NCBI GenBank assembly: GCA_046262415.1
Contig: JBHEMU010000040.1
Location: 1-9,401 of the forward strand
Reading direction: 5' to 3'
DNA length: 9,401 bases
DNA from: JACDAS01 sp046262415
GTDB lineage: Bacteria > Actinomycetota > Thermoleophilia > Gaiellales > Gaiellaceae
The position numbers and the translations under genes are program-made. Under the pieces are notes generated by a model. That model had not been told where the DNA came from. It saw only the letters and a list, made by a program, of their open reading frames with translations, and did no database searches. Below are positions 1 through 8,100 of this stretch, one piece after another; position 1 is the first letter of the stretch; every line of letters starts with the position of its first letter.

Positions 1-1
1 C

Positions 2-3000
2 CGGCCGGGGGGCTTCCCCGCCGGCCCGATCCGCTTCGCGTGGGACCGATCCGACGTGCCGGTGCGCGCCGACCTCTTCGACCCCGTTCACGAGGACGAC
101 GGCGTCACGGCGGCCACACTCGCGGCCGAGCAGGCCCAGGGGTTCGCCGACCTGTTCCGCGCCATCGACGAGACGGGCGACCGCATCGCGCGGCTCGGGC
201 TGTTCGCGTCCGCCTCCACGGAGGGCAAGGAGAAGCACAATTTCGATCTCTCCGACGCGCGTCTCGCCTCCGCTCGCGACCAGCTCGAGAACCCGGGCGC
301 GGACCTCCGCGCGGCGATCGCGGCGCTGTCACCGGAGCACCGCGTCGACGGCGCGCTGATCGACCGCGCCGCGCAGCGCATCCGCGACCTCCCTGCCTCG
401 AAGCGGAGCGAGCTCGCCTGGGGCGAGGCCAAGCAGATCTCCAACCTGAACCCGTTCGACCGCCGCGTGTTCGGCATCATCGAGCTCGCGAAGCCGGCCG
501 CCACGACTCCGTTCCAGCGGCGGACGTACTTCCTGGTTGCGCCCGGCGCGGAGATCACGCCGACGCCGCCCCCGCGGCTCCCGGCACCGGAGCAGCACCC
601 GTTCCGCCACTCGGTGTTCCGCTCCGCGCACGTCGAGCTCGAGCTGCGGCGCAACGAGCTGCTGCGCTTCCAGATCCGCCTGGAGCTCGACCTCGAGCGC
701 TTCGACGAGAACGACCTCGACCCGCCAGGGCAGCTCAACCCGTCCGACGGGATCATGACCGGCTTCCTCGAGCTGCGCCGGAACCCCGACCCGGCGGCCA
801 GCCCGCGCTACGCCTGGGAGCTCGACCTCCTCTCCGATCCGAACGACGTCGACGGCCTGCTCGCCTCGGTCAAGGGGGGCACGCTGAGCCCCATCGTCGA
901 GACGCTCGGCGGCCCGCTCATCGCGATGCCCGCGATGGCGGCCGCCGCCGGCGGCCGCGCGGGGCCGTCGACGCTCCTCGTCGCGATCGGCGTCGGCACG
1001 TTCCTGCAGCAGGCGGGCGTTTTCGACGTCCAGGTCGTGGTCTGGCGGGGCCTGCGGCTCCGCCTGCAACACGGCGGCGTGCGCGCGACGCGCTTTAGCT
1101 TCGCGCTCGACTACTCCGTCAAGTACGACATCGACGTCGACCTCACCCCCATGGGCATCCCGCTGCGCATGGAGACGACGACGCCGATCGAGGTCGGGTT
1201 CCGCAACGTCGGCGTCGAGGTCGTCGGCCGCTTCGAAGGCGTGACGCTGTTCTACGACCCGGCGTCCGGCTTCGCCGTCGACGTCGGCGACCCGGGCGTG
1301 TTCCTGCTCGGCGACGGGCTCGGGCGGCTGCTGCGCGTCGACCGCATCTCGTTCGGCGATGCTTCGCCGCTGTGGCTCGAGGTCGAGCTGGCGTTCGCGC
1401 TCGACACCGGCGTCTTCTCGGTCGACGCGCTGCGCATCCGGCTGAGCCTCGAGGGCGACACGGTGCTCGAGCCGGACGAGAACGGCGTCGTCCACCTCGA
1501 CGAATCGGCGATCGACCTCGACGACCTGCGGCTGCAGTTCAACAAGCTCGGCGTGTCGGTCGACGTGCCCGGCGTGCTGGACGGGTCGGGCGTGCTCGGG
1601 ATCAAGGACGAGCCGGGTGGTGGCACGACCGTCGAGGGCGGGCTGTCGCTCGACTTCGACGCGCTCCCCGTGCTGCGCGGGCTCGACGGCGAGCTCCGGC
1701 TCTTCACGAGCGGCGACCTGCGGGCGATCTACCTCGCGCTCGGGATCGACTTCTCCCCCGGCCTCGCGCTCGGCTCGACCGGCGTGGCCGTGTACGGCCT
1801 CCACGGCCTGCTCGGGGCGAACATGGCGCCGAGCCGACCGGACCCGCTCGAGTGGCTGCGCCTGCCGCCGGTCGGCGTCACGTCCTCGTCGAAGTGGGCG
1901 GCGGCCCGCGGTGCCTGGGCGTTCGGCGCCGGCGCGACCCTCGGCACGGTGTTCGACGGCGGCTTCTCGCTGAACCTCAACGGCACGCTGCTCCTGCTGC
2001 TGCCCGGCCCCCGGCTCGTTCTCGCCGCTCACGCGAACGTCTTGTCGGACCGGCCGGAGATCGGCGAGGCGGCGGGCGTCCTGGCCACGGCGACGCTCGA
2101 TCTCGAGAACGACCTCATCACCGCCGGCTTCGATCTCACGGTCAGGATCAACGGGCTGCTCGATCTGCGGGTGCCGACCGAGGCGTTCTTCGACCTCCAG
2201 GACGCGTCGAACTTCTACGTCCGCTTCGGCCAGTGGGTGCCGGAGAGCAAGCGGATCACGCTGCGGATCTTCGAGCTGTTCGACGCCTGGGGGTACCTGC
2301 AGATCGAGGGCCGCGGGGTGGACAACGGCGCGCTCGACCTCGACGGCATCGCGATCGCCGCGGGCGCGCGCATCGAGATCACGTGGGGCAAGAAGCACGT
2401 CCTCTACCTCCAGGCGTTCGCCGAGGCGCATGCCGGCATCCAGCTCGCCCCGCTCTACTTCGAAGGCCTCGTCCGCGTGGGCGGCAGCATCCATGCGGGT
2501 CCGTTCTCGATCGGCGCCTCGGGCGAGCTCGTCGCCAAGGTCCGCGTCGCCGCGCCGCGCTTCCTCGTGCTCCAGGGGAAGGTCTGCGGCGAGATCGACC
2601 TCTGGCTCACCACGCTCCGGAAGTGCGCCAAGTTCGAGCTCGGCGACGGTGACCAGCCCACGCCGCGACCGGAGAACCCGTTCGCGGAGGCAGTCGCCGT
2701 CGACCGGCTCACCGGGCTGCCGATCGGCGAGGACGACAACGGCGACGTCGTCGTGCCGATCGACGCCGTGTTCCACGCCACGTTCACGTCCGACATCCGC
2801 GACGACCGCACGCCGCCCGGCATCACGTTCGCCCCGGCGTCGATCTACCGCAACCAGGCGTCCGACGCGCTCTTCTACGAGTTCGGCCTGACGGCGCTCG
2901 CCGTCCACCGGGTCGGCGACGGGGACCTGGCGGGCGTCACGTCCGCCTGGGCGCCGTACACGCTCGTCGAGGCGAGCTCGGCCCCGCCGTCGCAGCGCAC

Positions 3001-5179
3001 GCTGCGCATCCTGGACTGGAAGCCGACCGCGCACCCGCGGCAGGTCGACTTCGGGTCCGCGACGGAGTCGGCGCTCGCGGTGCTGATCGCCAGCCTGTGC
3101 GACCCGATCGTGCCGCCGCCGCGCCTCTGCGCCGAGTTCGACGAGGAGCCGCTCGGGCACCGCAGCACCTGGGTGCTCGACCAGCGTCCGCTGCGGTCGG
3201 TCCGCGTCGTCGGCCCGTCGGCGTCGCTCGGCGCCGAGGCGGCCGCCGGCGACGGCGAGGCGCTGCCGCCGAGCGTCGTCCCGCTCGTGGCCGTCGACTA
3301 CCCGGGGCGCCGGCCTCAGCTGCACTGCCTGCACCTGGGCCGGCCGGCCAAGGGCCGGCCGCTGCTCGAGCTGCTCGATCTCCTGGCGCTCGATCCCGAC
3401 CCCGTACGCGTGCGCGAGCGCGCCGACAAGCTCATCGGCGCGGTGCACGACGTGATCGCCGGCGGCGCGCTGCCGGACGAGCTGCGCGCCGTGCGCGACG
3501 CGGGCGCGATCGTGGTCCGCGTCCCGTCGCTCGTGTCGCTCGACGCCGTCGTCGCGACGCCGCGCCGGTTCCACGGCGACGCGGGCGAGATCGCGGTGCT
3601 CGACGCCGACCTGACGCTCCTCGCCGGACCCGTCCCGCTCGGCACGCTGCCCGACGTGCCGGGGCACACCGCCGGGGGCACGATCCCCGGCCACGTCGTG
3701 CGCCGGTTCGCGTTCGCCGACCCGATGCCGCCGCTCGCGGCGACGGACCCGCCGACCGCCCGCTGGCTCGTCCTGCGGCCGCCCGGCGCGCCCGTCGTCG
3801 CGGGCAAGGGGCAGGAGGACGCGTCGTTCCTGCTCGAGCTCTGCGGGATCACGCTCACGGCGTGGCGCGAGGCCGCCCGCGCGCACCGGGACGTGCTCAA
3901 CACGATCTCCCAGCTCACCACGCTGAGCGGCCTGGTCGCGGGCGAGCCGGCGCTGCTCGACCAGCCGCTGCTCCTGCCCGGGGCGGAGTACGAGCTCGTC
4001 GGGTCGATGGACTGGGCGCGCTTCCGGTCGCGCGAGGCGGCCGAGGCCGACGGCACCTCGCAGGAGGAAGGCGGGCCCTTCACCCTGCGCAGCCGCCGGT
4101 TCGTCGCCGATCCGGTGTCTCCGCGCGACCTCACGCGCCACATCCGCGACCACGACCCGTTCGACGAGGACCAGCCGCATTTCACCGGCGAGCCGCTGCT
4201 CCTGCGCTACGCCTCGGCGGCGGTCGACCGGATCTACGCCGCGTATGGCGAGCAGCTCGTCATCCGGGCGAAGTCGGATGCCGCCGGGCACGTGCTCGTC
4301 CAGCCCACGTCGGCCTCGGCGGGCACGACCTTCGCCCCGATGGGGCCCGTCGAGCAGGAGCTGCTCGCTTCGCTCGACGCGATCAGCGGCGCCTGCCTGC
4401 CCGGCGTGTGGCTTCACCTTTTCCCGCGCACGCTCCACACCGTGCGCGAGCCGCTGCTGCCCAACAACGCGTACACCGTTTCGCTGCTCGCGCGCCCGCA
4501 GTCCGAGCCGGGGGCGCTGACAGGCCCGGCGTGGGAGCAGATCCTCGAGGACGCGTTCGAGGCCGGCGAGTTCGTCTACCGCTTCGACCTCCGGACGAGC
4601 CGCTGGACGGGCTTCGCCGGGCAGCTGGCGAGCTATGACGCGGCGACCGTCGGCGACCTGTTCGTCGACGATCCGGTCGCGCTCGCCGCCGCCGTCGCCG
4701 TCCTGCCGGGCGGATCGGTGCTGCGCAGCGACGCGGTGGCCGACGAGCTGGCCCGGAGCGTCGCCGGCGGCCCGATGCTCATCCCGGCCGAGCCGGAGGT
4801 GCTGCGGCTCTGGGTGCCGGATGCGGCGGGATGGGCCTGCGCGGGGCTGCTGCTCGACGGCCCGGAGCCGCTCGTGCGGCGGCGCCTGAACGACGACGGC
4901 GAGATCGAAGAGCGCATCGCGATCGCCGCGCGGCGCACGCCGTCGCCCGCGGTCCCCTTCGGGCTCGGCTCGCCGCTGCCCGGCTTGCGCGTCGCTGCGG
5001 GCGCCCGCGGCGCCCGCGTGTTCGTGCTGTTCGCGCCGGCCGCGCTCGACGCCGACGACGCGCTCGTGGTGCGGCTGCACGACCGCGGCGCCTCGATGGC
5101 GAGCGGCCCGGGGAGCGATCACGATCTGGCCGTCGCGGTCGGCGCGGTCCCGTCGGCGCTCGTGGAGGTGGTCGCATGA
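2..5179 (+). CDS. Giant beta-rich protein, DUF6603-like core (5' end outside window)
   Basis: The product is unknown. The frame is open from the left edge to TGA 5177-5179 (1725 codons). A GTG at 56 could be read as a start, but the 18 codons before it look like normal protein (GPIRFAWDRSDVPVRADLF) and no Shine-Dalgarno precedes 56, so the true start lies upstream. Layout: 2-550 is charged and helix-prone; 600-760 is strand-rich; 908-1024 is an Ala/Gly-rich hydrophobic stretch (IAMPAMAAAAGG, STLLVAIGVGTF); 1025-2650 is a long series of alternating amphipathic strands with landmarks GSTGVAVYGLHGLLGAN, GAWAFGAGATLGTVFDGG, LLLLLPGPRLVL and GGSIHAGPFSIGASGEL; 2650-5176 is a C-terminal part with no family I recognise. 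The core's length (about 540 residues) and G/P-punctuated strands resemble what I remember of DUF6603 proteins, which have no known biochemical role. I see no catalytic motif. The gene is coupled to the next one by an ATGA overlap. The CDS is certain; the family is tentative. Confidence 0.95.
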   Translation, partial: RPGGFPAGPIRFAWDRSDVPVRADLFDPVHEDDGVTAATLAAEQAQGFADLFRAIDETGDRIARLGLFASASTEGKEKHNFDLSDARLASARDQLENPGADLRAAIAALSPEHRVDGALIDRAAQRIRDLPASKRSELAWGEAKQISNLNPFDRRVFGIIELAKPAATTPFQRRTYFLVAPGAEITPTPPPRLPAPEQHPFRHSVFRSAHVELELRRNELLRFQIRLELDLERFDENDLDPPGQLNPSDGIMTGFLELRRNPDPAASPRYAWELDLLSDPNDVDGLLASVKGGTLSPIVETLGGPLIAMPAMAAAAGGRAGPSTLLVAIGVGTFLQQAGVFDVQVVVWRGLRLRLQHGGVRATRFSFALDYSVKYDIDVDLTPMGIPLRMETTTPIEVGFRNVGVEVVGRFEGVTLFYDPASGFAVDVGDPGVFLLGDGLGRLLRVDRISFGDASPLWLEVELAFALDTGVFSVDALRIRLSLEGDTVLEPDENGVVHLDESAIDLDDLRLQFNKLGVSVDVPGVLDGSGVLGIKDEPGGGTTVEGGLSLDFDALPVLRGLDGELRLFTSGDLRAIYLALGIDFSPGLALGSTGVAVYGLHGLLGANMAPSRPDPLEWLRLPPVGVTSSSKWAAARGAWAFGAGATLGTVFDGGFSLNLNGTLLLLLPGPRLVLAAHANVLSDRPEIGEAAGVLATATLDLENDLITAGFDLTVRINGLLDLRVPTEAFFDLQDASNFYVRFGQWVPESKRITLRIFELFDAWGYLQIEGRGVDNGALDLDGIAIAAGARIEITWGKKHVLYLQAFAEAHAGIQLAPLYFEGLVRVGGSIHAGPFSIGASGELVAKVRVAAPRFLVLQGKVCGEIDLWLTTLRKCAKFELGDGDQPTPRPENPFAEAVAVDRLTGLPIGEDDNGDVVVPIDAVFHATFTSDIRDDRTPPGITFAPASIYRNQASDALFYEFGLTALAVHRVGDGDLAGVTSAWAPYTLVEASSAPPSQRTLRILDWKPTAHPRQVDFGSATESALAVLIASLCDPIVPPPRLCAEFDEEPLGHRSTWVLDQRPLRSVRVVGPSASLGAEAAAGDGEALPPSVVPLVAVDYPGRRPQLHCLHLGRPAKGRPLLELLDLLALDPDPVRVRERADKLIGAVHDVIAGGALPDELRAVRDAGAIVVRVPSLVSLDAVVATPRRFHGDAGEIAVLDADLTLLAGPVPLGTLPDVPGHTAGGTIPGHVVRRFAFADPMPPLAATDPPTARWLVLRPPGAPVVAGKGQEDASFLLELCGITLTAWREAARAHRDVLNTISQLTTLSGLVAGEPALLDQPLLLPGAEYELVGSMDWARFRSREAAEADGTSQEEGGPFTLRSRRFVADPVSPRDLTRHIRDHDPFDEDQPHFTGEPLLLRYASAAVDRIYAAYGEQLVIRAKSDAAGHVLVQPTSASAGTTFAPMGPVEQELLASLDAISGACLPGVWLHLFPRTLHTVREPLLPNNAYTVSLLARPQSEPGALTGPAWEQILEDAFEAGEFVYRFDLRTSRWTGFAGQLASYDAATVGDLFVDDPVALAAAVAVLPGGSVLRSDAVADELARSVAGGPMLIPAEPEVLRLWVPDAAGWACAGLLLDGPEPLVRRRLNDDGEIEERIAIAARRTPSPAVPFGLGSPLPGLRVAAGARGARVFVLFAPAALDADDALVVRLHDRGASMASGPGSDHDLAVAVGAVPSALVEVVA
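5164..5168 (+). promoter_or_regulatory. Shine-Dalgarno GGAGG that sets the start of the second large gene
   Basis: A perfect GGAGG lies inside the last codons of the upstream gene, seven bases before ATG 5176. The ATG overlaps the upstream TGA as ATGA. This settles the start at 5176, even though the frame stays open further left to about 4831. The extra upstream residues in that frame are a compositionally biased Arg/Ala/Gly shadow of the upstream gene. The arrangement implies that translation of the second protein is coupled to termination of the first. Confidence 0.9.
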
Positions 5180-8100
5180 CGCCCGTCAACCCGTCGCTGC
5201 TCGCCATGCTCGGCAAGGGGTTCCGCGACGACCCGTACGCGATCGACGGCAACCACCTGCGCTGGCAGTTCGACCCGCGGCTCGGGTTCCCCCGCCACGC
5301 GTTCTGCGTCGAGCTGCGGCCCTCTGTGCGCGGCGACCGGCCGCCGCGCCAGCTCATGCGGATGGCCACGTTCCAGCTGCCCGCCGGCACACCGCCCCGC
5401 ACGACCAGCGCCGTGGTGCTCCCGGAGGTCGAGGCCCGCCGACCGGGTGGATCGCTCTCCCAGTCCGTCACCGGCGTGGCGCTCGGCGCCGCGCCCGTGG
5501 TGATCGACTTCACCGGTCCGCTCGCGCACGCGTGCTGGGTCCGGCTGCGGCTGGTCCTCCGCTCGCCGGGCGGCGCGGTCACGGCCGAGGCCGTGTACCT
5601 GAACCGCGGGCAGCCCGAGGTGGTCGACCGCGCGAGCCGCCGCCTGATCCGCCGTCCGCCCGGCGGGGTCCTGGATCCGGACGACGTCCTCGGCCCGCTG
5701 ACCGACCGCCTCGCCGCCCTCCTGGCCCGTCCGCAGACCGGACAGGCGCGGCCGATTCTCTCCGGCGAGGCCGTCGCGCGCCTGTACCGGCAGCTCGTCG
5801 CGATCGACGCCGTCCGCTTCGGGCGCGCCGCGCCGGCCTGGCTGCGCGCCGTCGCCGATGCGCTCGCCGACCTCGACGTCAAGGCGGAGGACGTCGGCCC
5901 CGACCTCACGGTGCCCGTCACGGTCGACTTGGTCCTCTCCGCCGCGCGGATCGACCGCGTGAGCGTGACCGGCGCGCGCGGGCACGTCGAGCGGGTGTCG
6001 TGGATCCGGACGGAGGACCTCATGACCGACGGCGGCTGGAAGCCCGTCGGGTGCTTCCCCGCCGCGACCGACGAGCCGGACTACCGCGAGCGCAACGCGG
6101 CGCTCCTCGGCGCCGGCACCGCGGCCGAGCTGGCCAAGGAGCGCGTGCTCGGCCACGGACCCGTCGGCGCCGAGCCGCTCGACGATCCCGTCGTACCGCC
6201 CGAGCGGCCCGCGAGCGACACGGAGAAGTTCCGCCGCTACGTCGATCCGTGGGTGGAGCGGCTCGAGCCCTGGCTCGCCCAGGTGCTCGACGCGAGCCGT
6301 GGGGGCGGGCTGCACCAGAGCGAGGTGACCGTCTCCGTGCCGCTCGACGACGCGGGTCAGCGGCGCGGCGCCGGCATCGCCGGCCGCCTGGCCGCGGTGC
6401 CCCCGATGCTGACCATCTCGCCCTACGAGATCGTCTACGCCGCCGGGCTCGTCGGCTTCCCGACGGCGCTGGTCCTCGGTCTGGGCGCGGTGCACCGCGA
6501 CCCCGGCGAGGAGCTCCTCGACTACCGGGTGCGCGGCCGCTGGCTGGTCGAGGACCTCCACGCCTGGGTCGGCGCGTGCGAGCGGCGGCTGCAGGAGCAG
6601 ATCGCCAGCCTCCCCGACGCGACGGAGCACGAGCTGGGCGCGCTGCAGGCCGAGGTGGCCGCGGCGTCGCAGGAGCTGACCGACACGACCGCCGCCGTCG
6701 ACGCACTCGTCGCGGGCGCCGCGGGAGACGAGCTCGTGCTGTTCGGGCTGGCGATCGGCGTGCGGCCCGGCGTCGAGCCGTCGTTCACCGCGCCCGCCGC
6801 CGTCGCGGTGGCCGCCGACGGCCTGGGGCTCCCGCCCGACCATGCGCACCAGGCCACCGTCGCCGTGCGCTGGGCGCTGCGGCAGCGCGCGCGGGTCATC
6901 GACGACACCACGGTGCCGACCGGGGCGTGCATCGCCCGGACCGCGGACGCCGCGTCGGGGCGCCTCGACGACGTCCGCAACCCGAACGACGCGGGCGACG
7001 AGACGTCGCCGCCGGTGGCGATCCTCCCCTCCGGGCCGGCGGGCGCAGCCGGCAGCGCGGGCGAGGCCGTATTCGGCGACCGCTACGCCGACGACGGCGT
7101 CGAGTACCTCTACGGGGTGAGCGAGTGCGATCCGTTCGGCCGCTGGTCGCCGTTCGCGCTAACCGGCTTCCGGTGGGACGACCTGACGCCGCCGCTCACG
7201 CCCGCCCAGGTGACAGCCGAGCTTACCCAGGAGGGCACGCCGCTCGCCCAGGTCCTGCGCGTCCGCTTCGCCTGGCCGCTCGATCTGGCCGACCCGGCCG
7301 GGAGCTCGTTCGACGTCCACCTGCGGCGCACCGCGCCGCCCTCCGGCGCCCCGGTCGACCGCGCCGCGTGGGGACGGTTCGAGCGCATCGACGGCACCGC
7401 CCCCGGCCCGGTGGTCTTCGACGCCGGCTTCGAGGGGACGACGACGCACGACGGGATGGAGATCGCGATCCGGTTCGACGACGAGGTGCGCGCCACGCCG
7501 AGCGGGCCGCAGGACTACCGCACGTACGAGCTGACGGCGACCGGCGTGGTCGTCCCCTTCGACGCGAATGATCGGGCACAGGCCTGGGCGGCCGTCGGCA
7601 CGATCAACGCGAAGGGGATCCCGTCCGACGACCTGGGCGGGCCGGCCAAGGCCGAGGACTTCATCGTCGTGCCGCCTCCGCCGCCGGTGTTCCCGCCCGA
7701 GCCGCTGCTGGCCACCTTCCCCGACGCCGACCGGCGCTCGAGCGTGACGCTGACGTGGCCGGCCCCCGCCGGGCGCCGGTCGGTGGTCTACCGGGCGGGC
7801 GAGCACGACCTCGTGGCCATGGCCGGGCAGCGCGGCATCGCGACGACATGGTCGCTCGACGACCCGCCCGCGCTGCGCTCGGCCGCGATCCGCGACGTGG
7901 CCCCGCAGCTCCGCGACGCGTTCGCGCCGGTGTCGGAGCTGCTGCCGGCCGGCACCGCGGCGCACACGGACGGCCTCGACGGCGGCCTGCGCAGCCTCGT
8001 CCTCTACACCGTGGTGGGGCATTCGCCGGCGCTCGTGCCAGGGCCCTGGCCGGCCGATCCGGACGGGTTCGTCGCCGTCGCCGTGCCGAAGATCCCCGCG

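Noticed and set aside
56..58. GTG as the true start of the first large gene
   Set aside because: The frame is open and protein-like to the left edge, and no Shine-Dalgarno precedes it, so the gene most likely starts outside the window.
40..1098. A 352-codon plus-strand frame near the left edge
   Set aside because: The translation is almost entirely Arg, Ala, Pro and Gly, a frame-shifted shadow of the first large gene.
329..5122. A 1597-codon open frame on the minus strand opposite the first large gene
   Set aside because: Its translation is dominated by Arg, Glu, Ala, Asp and His in low-complexity order, as expected for the antisense of a gene with G/C at nearly all third positions. No ribosome-binding site is evident, and the plus-strand frame is clearly protein-like.
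4831..5175. Extension of the second large gene upstream to about 4831
   Set aside because: The additional residues are an Arg/Ala/Gly-rich shadow of the first gene. GGAGG and the ATGA overlap fix the start at 5176.
6436..6492. A transmembrane helix in the second large protein
   Set aside because: The stretch AGLVGFPTALVLGLGAV is short, broken by Gly and Pro, and flanked by sequence typical of a soluble domain. A buried strand or helix is more likely.
5119..6849. A 576-codon minus-strand frame opposite the second large gene
   Set aside because: Same antisense composition artefact (Arg/Gly/Ala/Val-rich, no domain-like pattern).
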